Shown: positions 38,050 to 50,794 of the stretch, in pieces
Layout of the letters: each line of letters starts with the position of its first letter
Position numbering within the stretch: position 1 is the stretch's first letter
NCBI GenBank assembly: GCA_964057225.1
Contig: OZ059894.1
Location: 24,644,476-24,708,475, forward strand
From: Auanema rhodensis
Taxonomy: Eukaryota > Nematoda > Chromadorea > Rhabditida > Rhabditidae
Direction: 5' to 3'
Length of the DNA: 64,000 nt
The notes under the pieces: generated by a model
What the model saw: the letters and a program-made list of their open reading frames with translations, nothing else
The model's database searches: none
What the model was told of the DNA's origin: nothing
Translations under genes and position numbers: made by a program

Positions 38050-41000
38050 AGATAAAGAGATGCGGTTTTCAAAATTAGATTCCCCATGTCCATATTAGTC
38101 TAAAAACAAATTTTTATTGATATTGGTGCATGGTAACCATGACTTTGAAATTTACGTGAACTTTAATTTATGCTAATTAAATGTACACGTGATGTGCACT
38201 TGGTATGTAACTCGCTTCACGTGAAAGATAAAGAGATGCGGTTTTCAAAATTAGATTCCCCATGTCCATATTAGTCTAAAAACAAATTTTTATTGATATT
38301 GGTGCATGGTAACCATGACTTTGAAATTTACGTGAACTTTAATTTATGCTAATTAAATGTACACGTGATGTGCACTTGGTATGTAACTCGCTTCACGTGA
38401 AAGATAAAGAGATGCGGTTTTCAAAATTAGATTCCCCATGTCCATATTAGTCTAAAAACAAATTTTTATTGATATTGGTGCATGGTAACCATGACTTTGA
38501 AATTTACGTGAACTTTAATTTATGCTAATTAAATGTACACGTGATGTGCACTTGGTATGTAACTCGCTTCACGTGAAAGATAAAGAGATGCGGTTTTCAA
38601 AATTAGATTCCCCATGTCCATATTAGTCTAAAAACAAATTTTTATTGATATTGGTTCATGGTAACCATGACTTTGAAATTTACGTGAACTTTAATTTATG
38701 CTAATTAAATGTACACGTGATGTGCACTTGGTATGTAACTCGCTTCACGTGAAAGATAAAGAGATGCGGTTTTCAAAATTAGATTCCCCATGTCCATATT
38801 AGTCTAAAAACAAATTTTTATTGATATTGGTGCATGGTAACCATGACTTTGAAATTTACGTGAACTTTAATTTATGCTAATTAAATGTACACGTGATGTG
38901 CACTTGGTATGTAACTCGCTTCACGTGAAAGATAAAGAGATGCGGTTTTCAAAATTAGATTCCCCATGTCCATATTAGTCTAAAAACAAATTTTTATTGA
39001 TATTGGTGCATGGTAACCATGACTTTGAAATTTACGTGAACTTTAATTTATGCTAATTAAATGTACACGTGATGTGCACTTGGTATGTAACTCGCTTCAC
39101 GTGAAAGATAAAGAGATGCGGTTTTCAAAATTAGATTCCCCATGTCCATATTAGTCTAAAAACAAATTTTTATTGATATTGGTGCATGGTAACCATGACT
39201 TTGAAATTTACGTGAACTTTAATTTATGCTAATTAAATGTACACGTGATGTGCACTTGGTATGTAACTCGCTTCACGTGAAAGATAAAGAGATGCGGTTT
39301 TCAAAATTAGATTCCCCATGTCCATATTAGTCTAAAAACAAATTTTTATTGATATTGGTTCATGGTAACCATGACTTTGAAATTTACGTGAACTTTAATT
39401 TATGCTAATTAAATGTACACGTGATGTGCACTTGGTATGTAACTCGCTTCACGTGAAAGATAAAGAGATGCGGTTTTCAAAATTAGATTCCCCATGTCCA
39501 TATTAGTCTAAAAACAAATTTTTATTGATATTGGTGCATGGTAACCATGACTTTGAAATTTACGTGAACTTTAATTTATGCTAATTAAATGTACACGTGA
39601 TGTGCACTTGGTATGTAACTCGCTTCACGTGAAAGATAAAGAGATGCGGTTTTCAAAATTAGATTCCCCATGTCCATATTAGTCTAAAAACAAATTTTTA
39701 TTGATATTGGTTCATGGTAACCATGACTTTGAAATTTACGTGAACTTTAATTTATGCTAATTAAATGTACACGTGATGTGCACTTGGTATGTAACTCGCT
39801 TCACGTGAAAGATAAAGAGATGCGGTTTTCAAAATTAGATTCCCCATGTCCATATTAGTCTAAAAACAAATTTTTATTGATATTGGTGCATGGTAACCAT
39901 GACTTTGAAATTTACGTGAACTTTAATTTATGCTAATTAAATGTACACGTGATGTGCACTTGGTATGTAACTCGCTTCACGTGAAAGATAAAGAGATGCG
40001 GTTTTCAAAATTAGATTCCCCATGTCCATATTAGTCTAAAAACAAATTTTTATTAATATTGGTGCATGGTAACCATGACTTTGAAATTTACGTGAACTTT
40101 AATTTATGCTAATTAAATGTACACGTGATGTGCACTTGGTATGTAACTCGCTTCACGTGAAAGATAAAGAGATGCGGTTTTCAAAATTAGATTCCCCATG
40201 TCCATATTAGTCTAAAAACAAATTTTTATTGATATTGGTTCATGGTAACCATGACTTTGAAATTTACGTGAACTTTAATTTATGCTAATTAAATGTACAC
40301 GTGATGTGCACTTGGTATGTAACTCGCTTCACGTGAAAGATAAAGAGATGCGGTTTTCAAAATTAGATTCCCCATGTCCATATTAGTCTAAAAACAAATT
40401 TTTATTGATATTGGTTCATGGTAACCATGACTTTGAAATTTACGTGAACTTTAATTTATGCTAATTAAATGTACACGTGATGTGCACTTGGTATGTAACT
40501 CGCTTCACGTGAAAGATAAAGAGATGCGGTTTTCAAAATTAGATTCCCCATGTCCATATTAGTCTAAAAACAAATTTTTATTGATATTGGTGCATGGTAA
40601 CCATGACTTTGAAATTTACGTGAACTTTAATTTATGCTAATTAAATGTACACGTGATGTGCACTTGGTATGTAACTCGCTTCACGTGAAAGATAAAGAGA
40701 TGCGGTTTTCAAAATTAGATTCCCCATGTCCATATTAGTCTAAAAACAAATTTTTATTGATATTGGTGCATGGTAACCATGACTTTGAAATTTACGTGAA
40801 CTTTAATTTATGCTAATTAAATGTACACGTGATGTGCACTTGGTATGTAACTCGCTTCACGTGAAAGATAAAGAGATGCGGTTTTCAAAATTAGATTCCC
40901 CATGTCCATATTAGTCTAAAAACAAATTTTTATTGATATTGGTTCATGGTAACCATGACTTTGAAATTTACGTGAACTTTAATTTATGCTAATTAAATGT

Positions 41001-43459
41001 ACACGTGATGTGCACTTGGTATGTAACTCGCTTCACGTGAAAGATAAAGAGATGCGGTTTTCAAAATTAGATTCCCCATGTCCATATTAGTCTAAAAACA
41101 AATTTTTATCGATATTGGTGCATGGTAACCATGACTTTGAAATTTACGTGAACTTTAATTTATGCTAATTAAATGTACACGTGATGTGCACTTGGTATGT
41201 AACTCGCTTCACGTGAAAGATGAAGAGATGCGGTTTTCAAAATTAGATTCCCCATGTCCATATTAGTCTAAAAACAAATTTTTATTGATATTGGTGCATG
41301 GTAACCATGACTTTGAAATTTACGTGAACTTTAATTTATGCTAATTAAATGTACACGTGATGTGCACTTGGTATGTAACTCGCTTCACGTGAAAGATAAA
41401 GAGATGCGGTTTTCAAAATTAGATTCCCCATGTCCATATTAGTCTAAAAACAAATTTTTATTGATATTGGTTCATGGTAACCATGACTTTGAAATTTACG
41501 TGAACTTTAATTTATGCTAATTAAATGTACACGTGATGTGCACTTGGTATGTAACTCGCTTCACGTGAAAGATAAAGAGATGCGGTTTTCAAAATTAGAT
41601 TCCCCATGTCCATATTAGTCTAAAAACAAATTTTTATTGATATTGGTTCATGGTAACCATGACTTTGAAATTTACGTGAACTTTAATTTATGCTAATTAA
41701 ATGTACACGTGATGTGCACTTGGTATGTAACTCGCTTCACGTGAAAGATAAAGAGATGCGGTTTTCAAAATTAGATTCCCCATGTCCATATTAGTCTAAA
41801 AACAAATTTTTATTGATATTGGTTCATGGTAACCATGACTTTGAAATTTACGTGAACTTTAATTTATGCTAATTAAATGTACACGTGATGTGCACTTGGT
41901 ATGTAACTCGCTTCACGTGAAAGATAAAGAGATGCGGTTTTCAAAATTAGATTCCCCATGTCCATATTAGTCTAAAAACAAATTTTTATTGATATTGGTT
42001 CATGGTAACCATGACTTTGAAATTTACGTGAACTTTAATTTATGCTAATTAAATGTACACGTGATGTGCACTTGGTATGTAACTCGCTTCACGTGAAAGA
42101 TGAAGAGATGCGGTTTTCAAAATTAGATTCCCCATGTCCATATTAGTCTAAAAACAAATTTTTATTGATATTGGTGCATGGTAACCATGACTTTGAAATT
42201 TACGTGAACTTTAATTTATGCTAATTAAATGTACACGTGATGTGCACTTGGTATGTAACTCGCTTCACGTGAAAGATAAAGAGATGCGGTTTTCAAAATT
42301 AGATTCCCCATGTCCATATTAGTCTAAAAACAAATTTTTATTGATATTGGTTCATGGTAACCATGACTTTGAAATTTACGTGAACTTTAATTTATGCTAA
42401 TTAAATGTACACGTGATGTGCACTTGGTATGTAACTCGCTTCACGTGAAAGATAAAGAGATGCGGTTTTCAAAATTAGATTCCCCATGTCCATATTAGTC
42501 TAAAAACAAATTTTTATTGATATTGGTGCATGGTAACCATGACTTTGAAATTTACGTGAACTTTAATTTATGCTAATTAAATGTACACTTGATGTACACT
42601 TGGTATGTAACTCGCTTCACGTGAAAGATAAAGAGATGCGATTTTCAAAATTAGAATCCCCATGTCCATATTAGTCTAAAAACAAATTTTTATTGATATT
42701 GGTTCATGGTAACCATGACTTTGAAATTTACGTGAACTTTAATTTATGCTAATTAAATGTACACGTGATGTGCACTTGGTATGTAACTCGCTTCACGTGA
42801 AAGATGAAGAGATGCGGTTTTCAAAATTAGATTCCCCATGTCCATATTAGTCTAAAAACAAATTTTTATTGATATTGGTGCATGGTAACCATGACTTTGA
42901 AATTTACGTGAACTTTAATTTATGCTAATTAAATGTACACGTGATGTGCACTTGGTATGTAACTCGCTTCACGTGAAAGATAAAGAGATGCGGTTTTCAA
43001 AATTAGATTCCCCATGTCCATATTAGTCTAAAAACAAATTTTTATTGATATTGGTTCATGGTAACCATGACTTTGAAATTTACGTGAACTTTAATTTATG
43101 CTAATTAAATGTACACGTGATGTGCACTTGGTATGTAACTCGCTTCACGTGAAAGATAAAGAGATGCGGTTTTCAAAATTAGATTCCCCATGTCCATATT
43201 AGTCTAAAAACAAATTTTTATTGATATTGGTTCATGGTAACCATGACTTTGAAATTTACGTGAACTTTAATTTATGCTAATTAAATGTACACGTGATGTG
43301 CACTTGGTATGTAACTCGCTTCACGTGAAAGATAAAGAGATGCGGTTTTCAAAATTAGATTCCCCATGTCCATATTAGTCTAAAAACAAATTTTTATTGA
43401 TATTGGTGCATGGTAACCATGACTTTGAAATTTACGTGAACTTTAATTTATGCTAATTA

Positions 43460-46350
43460 AATGTACACTTGATGTACACTTGGTATGTAACTCGCTTCAC
43501 GTGAAAGATAAAGAGATGCGATTTTCAAAATTAGAATCCCCATGTCCATATTAGTCTAAAAACAAATTTTTATTGATATTGGTTCATGGTAACCATGACT
43601 TTGAAATTTACGTGAACTTTAATTTATGCTAATTAAATGTACACGTGATGTGCACTTGGTATGTAACTCGCTTCACGTGAAAGATGAAGAGATGCGGTTT
43701 TCAAAATTAGATTCCCCATGTCCATATTAGTCTAAAAACAAATTTTTATTGATATTGGTTCATGGTAACCATGACTTTGAAATTTACGTGAACTTTAATT
43801 TATGCTAATTAAATGTACACGTGATGTGCACTTGGTATGTAACTCGCTTCACGTGAAAGATAAAGAGATGCGGTTTTCAAAATTAGATTCCCCATGTCCA
43901 TATTAGTCTAAAAACAAATTTTTATTGATATTGGTTCATGGTAACCATGACTTTGAAATTTACGTGAACTTTAATTTATGCTAATTAAATGTACACGTGA
44001 TGTGCACTTGGTATGTAACTCGCTTCACGTGAAAGATAAAGAGATGCGGTTTTCAAAATTAGATTCCCCATGTCCATATTAGTCTAAAAACAAATTTTTA
44101 TTGATATTGGTGCATGGTAACCATGACTTTGAAATTTACGTGAACTTTAATTTATGCTAATTAAATGTACACTTGATGTACACTTGGTATGTAACTCGCT
44201 TCACGTGAAAGATAAAGAGATGCGATTTTCAAAATTAGAATCCCCATGTCCATATTAGTCTAAAAACAAATTTTTATTGATATTGGTGCATGGTAACCAT
44301 GACTTTGAAATTTACGTGAACTTTAATTTATGCTAATTAAATGTACACGTGATGTGCACTTGGTATGTAACTCGCTTCACGTGAAAGATAAAGAGATGCG
44401 GTTTTCAAAATTAGATTCCCCATGTCCATATTAGTCTAAAAACAAATTTTTATTGATATTGGTTCATGGTAACCATGACTTTGAAATTTACGTGAACTTT
44501 AATTTATGCTAATTAAATGTACACGTGATGTGCACTTGGTATGTAACTCGCTTCACGTGAAAGATAAAGAGATGCGGTTTTCAAAATTAGATTCCCCATG
44601 TCCATATTAGTCTAAAAACAAATTTTTATTGATATTGCTTCATGGTAACCATGACTTTGAAATTTACGTGAACTTTAATTTATGCTAATTAAATGTACAC
44701 GTGATGTGCACTTGGTATGTAACTCGCTTCACGTGAAAGATAAAGAGATGCGGTTTTCAAAATTAGATTCCCCATGTCCATATTAGTATAAAAACAAATT
44801 TTTATTGATATTGGTTCATGGTAACCATGACTTTGAAATTTACGTGAACTTTAATTTATGCTAATTAAATGTACACGTGATGTGCACTTGGTATGTAACT
44901 CGCTTCACGTGAAAGATAAAGAGATGCGGTATTCTAAATTAGATTCCCCATGTCCATATTAGTCTAAAAACAAATTTTTATTGATATTGGTGCATGGTAA
45001 CCATGACTTTGAAATTTACGTGAACTTTAATTTATGCTAATTAAATGTACACGTGATGTGCACTTGGTATGTAACTCGCTTCACGTGAAAGATAAAGAGA
45101 TGCGGTTTTCAAAATTAGATTCCCCATGTCCATATTAGTCTAAAAACAAATTTTTATTGATATTGCTTCATGGTAACCATGACTTTGAAATTTACGTGAA
45201 CTTTAATTTATGCTAATTAAATGTACACGTGATGTGCACTTGGTATGTAACTCGCTTCACGTGAAAGATAAAGAGATGCGGTTTTCAAAATTAGATTCCC
45301 CATGTCCATATTAGTCTAAAAACAAATTTTTATTGATATTGGTGCATGGTAACCATGACTTTGAAATTTACGTGAACTTTAATTTATGCTAATTAAATGT
45401 ACACGTGATGTGCACTTGGTATGTAACTCGCTTCACGTGAAAGATGAAGAGATGCGGTTTTCAAAATTAGATTCCCCATGTCCATATTAGTCTAAAAACA
45501 AATTTTTATTGATATTGGTGCATGGTAACCATGACTTTGAAATTTACGTGAACTTTAATTTATGCTAATTAAATGTACACGTGATGTGCACTTGGTATGT
45601 AACTCGCTTCACGTGAAAGATAAAGAGATGCGGTTTTCAAAATTAGATTCCCCATGTCCATATTAGTCTAAAAACAAATTTTTATTGATATTGGTTCATG
45701 GTAACCATGACTTTGAAATTTACGTGAACTTTAATTTATGCTAATTAAATGTACACGTGATGTGCACTTGGTATGTAACTCGCTTCACGGGAAAGATAAA
45801 GAGATGCGGTTTTCAAAATTAGATTCCCCATGTCCATATTAGTCTAAAAACAAATTTTTATTGATATTGGTTCATGGTAACCATGACTTTGAAATTTACG
45901 TGAACTTTAATTTATGCTAATTAAATGTACACGTGATGTGCACTTGGTATGTAACTCGCTTCACGTGAAAGATAAAGAGATGCGGTTTTCAAAATTAGAT
46001 TCCCCATGTCCATATTAGTCTAAAAACAAATTTTTATTGATATTGGTGCATGGTAACCATGACTTTGAAATTTACGTGAACTTTAATTTATGCTAATTAA
46101 ATGTACACGTGATGTGCACTTGGTATGTAACTCGCTTCACGTGAAAGATAAAGAGATGCGGTTTTCAAAATTAGATTCCCCATGTCCATATTAGTCTAAA
46201 AACAAATTTTTATTGATATTGGTGCATGGTAACCATGACTTTGAAATTTACGTGAACTTTAATTTATGCTAATTAAATGTACACGTGATGTGCACTTGGT
46301 ATGTAACTCGCTTCACGTGAAAGATGAAGAGATGCGGTTTTCAAAATTAG
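43460..46350 (+). repeat. Displaced duplicate block, left member
   Basis: T124 at 43469 and 44173, a C-type monomer near 44638, GGTATTCTAAATT at 44931 and CACGGGAAAG at 45790 recur in the same order at 54433, 55137, 55601, 55895 and 56930. The offset is 10964 bp (62 monomers plus two 26-bp fragments) up to 44931, then 11140 bp, one monomer more. GTATAAAAAC near 44788 is private to this copy. Confidence 0.82.
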
Positions 46351-46989
46351 ATTCCCCATGTCCATATTAGTCTAAAAACAAATTTTTATTGATATTGGTG
46401 CATGGTAACCATGACTTTGAAATTTACGTGAACTTTAATTTATGCTAATTAAATGTACACGTGATGTGCACTTGGTATGTAACTCGCTTCACGTGAAAGA
46501 TAAAGAGATGCGGTTTTCAAAATTAGATTCCCCATGTCCATATTAGTCTAAAAACAAATTTTTATTGATATTGGTTCATGGTAACCATGACTTTGAAATT
46601 TACGTGAACTTTAATTTATGCTAATTAAATGTACACGTGATGTGCACTTGGTATGTAACTCGCTTCACGTGAAAGATAAAGAGATGCGGTTTTCAAAATT
46701 AGATTCCCCATGTCCATATTAGTCTAAAAACAAATTTTTATTGATATTGGTTCATGGTAACCATGACTTTGAAATTTACGTGAACTTTAATTCATGCTAA
46801 TTAAATGTACACGTGATGTGCACTTGGTATGTAACTCGCTTCACGTGAAAGATAAAGAGATGCGGTTTTCAAAATTAGATTCCCCATGTCCATATTAGTC
46901 TAAAAACAAATTTTTATTGATATTGGTGCATGGTAACCATGACTTTGAAATTTACGTGAACTTTAATTTATGCTAATTAAATGTACACT

Positions 46990-47072
46990 AGATGTACACT
47001 TGGTATGTAACTCGCTTCACGTGAAAGATAAAGAGATGCGATTTTCGTGAAAGGTAAAGAGATGCGGTTTTC
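46990..47072 (+). repeat. 26-bp remnant monomer, copy 1
   Basis: After an ACACTAGATG monomer ending GCGATTTTC, the sequence jumps back to GTGAAAGGTAAAGAGATGCG at 47047 and then restarts a normal monomer. The net effect is 26 extra bases (or a monomer cut to 26 bp, 47042-47067). The fragment carries G163 (GAAAGGTAAAG), seen otherwise only near 36996. The A15 change that normally follows GCGATTTTC is missing after the fragment, so two different monomers were joined here. Confidence 0.9.
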
Positions 47073-50000
47073 AAAATTAGATTCCCCATGTCCATATTAG
47101 TCTAAAAACAAATTTTTATTGATATTGGTTCATGGTAACCATGACTTTGAAATTTACGTGAACTTTAATTTATGCTAATTAAATGTACACGTGATGTGCA
47201 CTTGGTATGTAACTCGCTTCACGTGAAAGATAAAGAGATGCGGTTTTCAAAATTAGATTCCCCATGTCCATATTAGTCTAAAAACAAATTTTTATCGATA
47301 TTGGTGCATGGTAACCATGACTTTGAAATTTACGTGAACTTTAATTTATGCTAATTAAATGTACACGTGATGTGCACTTGGTATGTAACTCGCTTCACGT
47401 GAAAGATAAAGAGATGCGGTTTTCAAAATTAGATTCCCCATGTCCATATTAGTCTAAAAACAAATTTTTATTGATATTGGTTCATGGTAACCATGACTTT
47501 GAAATTTACGTGAACTTTAATTTATGCTAATTAAATGTACACGTGATGTGCACTTGGTATGTAACTCGCTTCACGTGAAAGATAAAGAGATGCGGTTTTC
47601 AAATTTAGATTCCCCATGTCCATATTAGTCTAAAAACAAATTTTTATCGATATTGGTGCATGGTAACCATGACTTTGAAATTTACGTGAACTTTAATTTA
47701 TGCTAATTAAATGTACACGTGATGTGCACTTGGTATGTAACTCGCTTCACGTGAAAGATGAAGAGATGCGGTTTTCAAAATTAGATTCCCCATGTCCATA
47801 TTAGTCTAAAAACAAATTTTTATTGATATTGGTGCATGGTAACCATGACTTTGAAATTTACGTGAACTTTAATTTATGCTAATTAAATGTACACGTGATG
47901 TGCACTTGGTATGTAACTCGCTTCACGTGAAAGATAAAGAGATGCGGTTTTCAAAATTAGATTCCCCATGTCCATATTAGTCTAAAAACAAATTTTTATT
48001 GATATTGGTTCATGGTAACCATGACTTTGAAATTTACGTGAACTTTAATTTATGCTAATTAAATGTACACGTGATGTGCACTTGGTATGTAACTCGCTTC
48101 ACGTGAAAGATAAAGAGATGCGGTTTTCAAAATTAGATTCCCCATGTCCATATTAGTCTAAAAACAAATTTTTATTGATATTGGTTCATGGTAACCATGA
48201 CTTTGAAATTTACGTGAACTTTAATTTATGCTAATTAAATGTACACTTGATGTACACTTGGTATGTAACTCGCTTCACGTGAAAGATAAAGAGATGCGGT
48301 TTTCAAAATTAGATTCCCCATGTCCGTATTAGTCTAAAAACAAATTTTTATTGATATTGGTGCATGGTAACCATGACTTTGAAATTTACGTGAACTTTAA
48401 TTTATGCTAATTAAATGTACACTTGATGTACACTTGGTATGTAACTCGCTTCACGTGAAAGATAAAGAGATGCGATTTTCAAAATTAGAATCCCCATGTC
48501 CATATTAGTCTAAAAACAAATTTTTATTGATATTGGTTCATGGTAACCATGACTTTGAAATTTACGTGAACTTTAATTTATGCTAATTAAATGTACACGT
48601 GATGTGCACTTGGTATGTAACTCGCTTCACGTGAAAGATGAAGAGATGCGGTTTTCAAAATTAGATTCCCCATGTCCATATTAGTCTAAAAACAAATTTT
48701 TATTGATATTGGTGCATGGTAACCATGACTTTGAAATTTACGTGAACTTTAATTTATGCTAATTAAATGTACACGTGATGTGCACTTGGTATGTAACTCG
48801 CTTCACGTGAAAGATAAAGAGATGCGGTTTTCAAAATTAGATTCCCCATGTCCATATTAGTCTAAAAACAAATTTTTATTGATATTGGTTCATGGTAACC
48901 ATGACTTTGAAATTTACGTGAACTTTAATTTATGCTAATTAAATGTACACGTGATGTGCACTTGGTATGTAACTCGCTTCACGTGAAAGATGAAGAGATG
49001 CGGTTTTCAAAATTAGATTCCCCATGTCCATATTAGTCTAAAAACAAATTTTTATTGATATTGGTGCATGGTAACCATGACTTTGAAATTTACGTGAACT
49101 TTAATTTATGCTAATTAAATGTACACGTGATGTGCACTTGGTATGTAACTCGCTTCACGTGAAAGATAAAGAGATGCGGTTTTCAAAATTAGATTCCCCA
49201 TGTCCATATTAGTCTAAAAACAAATTTTTATTGATATTGGTTCATGGTAACCATGACTTTGAAATTTACGTGAACTTTAATTTATGCTAATTAAATGTAC
49301 ACGTGATGTGCACTTGGTATGTAACTCGCTTCACGTGAAAGATAAAGAGATGCGGTTTTCAAAATTAGATTCCCCATGTCCATATTAGTCTAAAAACAAA
49401 TTTTTATTGATATTGGTTCATGGTAACCATGACTTTGAAATTTACGTGAACTTTAATTTATGCTAATTAAATGTACACGTGATGTGCACTTGGTATGTAA
49501 CTCGCTTCACGTGAAAGATAAAGAGATGCGGTTTTCAAAATTAGATTCCCCATGTCCATATTAGTCTAAAAACAAATTTTTATTGATATTGGTGCATGGT
49601 AACCATGACTTTGAAATTTACGTGAACTTTAATTTATGCTAATTAAATGTACACTTGATGTACACTTGGTATGTAACTCGCTTCACGTGAAAGATAAAGA
49701 GATGCGATTTTCAAAATTAGAATCCCCATGTCCATATTAGTCTAAAAACAAATTTTTATTGATATTGGTTCATGGTAACCATGACTTTGAAATTTACGTG
49801 AACTTTAATTTATGCTAATTAAATGTACACGTGATGTGCACTTGGTATGTAACTCGCTTCACGTGAAAGATAAAGAGATGCGGTTTTCAAAATTAGATTC
49901 CCCATGTCCATATTAGTCTAAAAACAAATTTTTATTGATATTGGTTCATGGTAACCATGACTTTGAAATTTACGTGAACTTTAATTTATGCTAATTAAAT

Positions 50001-50711
50001 GTACACGTGATGTGCACTTGGTATGTAACTCGCTTCACGTGAAAGATAAAGAGATGCGGTTTTCAAAATTAGATTCCCCATGTCCATATTAGTCTAAAAA
50101 CAAATTTTTATTGATATTGGTTCATGGTAACCATGACTTTGAAATTTACGTGAACTTTAATTTATGCTAATTAAATGTACACGTGATGTGCACTTGGTAT
50201 GTAACTCGCTTCACGTGAAAGATAAAGAGATGCGGTTTTCAAAATTAGATTCCCCATGTCCATATTAGTCTAAAAACAAATTTTTATTGATATTGGTGCA
50301 TGGTAACCATGACTTTGAAATTTACGTGAACTTTAATTTATGCTAATTAAATGTACACGTGATGTGCACTTGGTATGTAACTCGCTTCACGTGAAAGATA
50401 AAGAGATGCGGTTTTCAAAATTAGATTCCCCATGTCCATATTAGTCTAAAAACAAATTTTTATTGATATTGGTTCATGGTAACCATGACTTTGAAATTTA
50501 CGTGAACTTTAATTCATGCTAATTAAATGTACACGTGATGTGCACTTGGTATGTAACTCGCTTCACGTGAAAGATAAAGAGATGCGGTTTTCAAAATTAG
50601 ATTCCCCATGTCCATATTAGTCTAAAAACAAATTTTTATTGATATTGGTGCATGGTAACCATGACTTTGAAATTTACGTGAACTTTAATTTATGCTAATT
50701 AAATGTACACT

Positions 50712-50794
50712 AGATGTACACTTGGTATGTAACTCGCTTCACGTGAAAGATAAAGAGATGCGATTTTCGTGAAAGGTAAAGAGATGCGGTTTTC
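50712..50794 (+). repeat. 26-bp remnant monomer, copy 2
   Basis: The same junction as at 47047 recurs at 50769, including G163 and the missing A15. The offset is 3722 bp, exactly 21 monomers plus one 26-bp fragment. Two independent events giving the same junction are unlikely, so this is a copied segment. Confidence 0.9.

Larger units (their letters stand above)
37890..38593 (+). repeat. Reference monomers: four consecutive identical G-type units
   Basis: Four successive 176-bp monomers starting at 37890, 38066, 38242 and 38418 show no difference from each other on reading and match the majority base throughout. They serve as the reference for the numbering. All are G type (GGTGCATGG around position 63) with GATAAAGAG at 162-170. 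The next monomer (38594) is T type. A-tracts and T-tracts at 1-4, 6-9, 37-41 and 46-50 fall at roughly helical spacing, which is a pattern compatible with intrinsic bending. Confidence 0.93.
33842..42500 (+). repeat. Most homogeneous stretch of the array
   Basis: Apart from the G/T choice at position 63 and scattered G165 (GATGAAG, for example near 34359, 34887, 36295, 37702, 41222), very few differences are visible. They include AAATAAATTTT near 34763, T116 at about 36068, GATTTCCC near 36850, GTCATGTGC near 36960, GAAAGGTAAAG near 36996, TTTATATTGATTC near 37065, TTTAGTGAT near 37236 and ATTAATATT near 40055. From 34955 to 36100 G and T types alternate as three dimers. No length change occurs in this 8.6 kb. 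Confidence 0.78.

Noticed and set aside
47042-47060. CENP-B box-like sequence around TTCGTGAAAGG
   Set aside because: The CENP-B box consensus needs TTCG, then A and CGGG at fixed spacing. The CGGG part is absent here, and ordinary monomers have no TTCG at all. The TTCGAAATT near 4833 fails in the same way.
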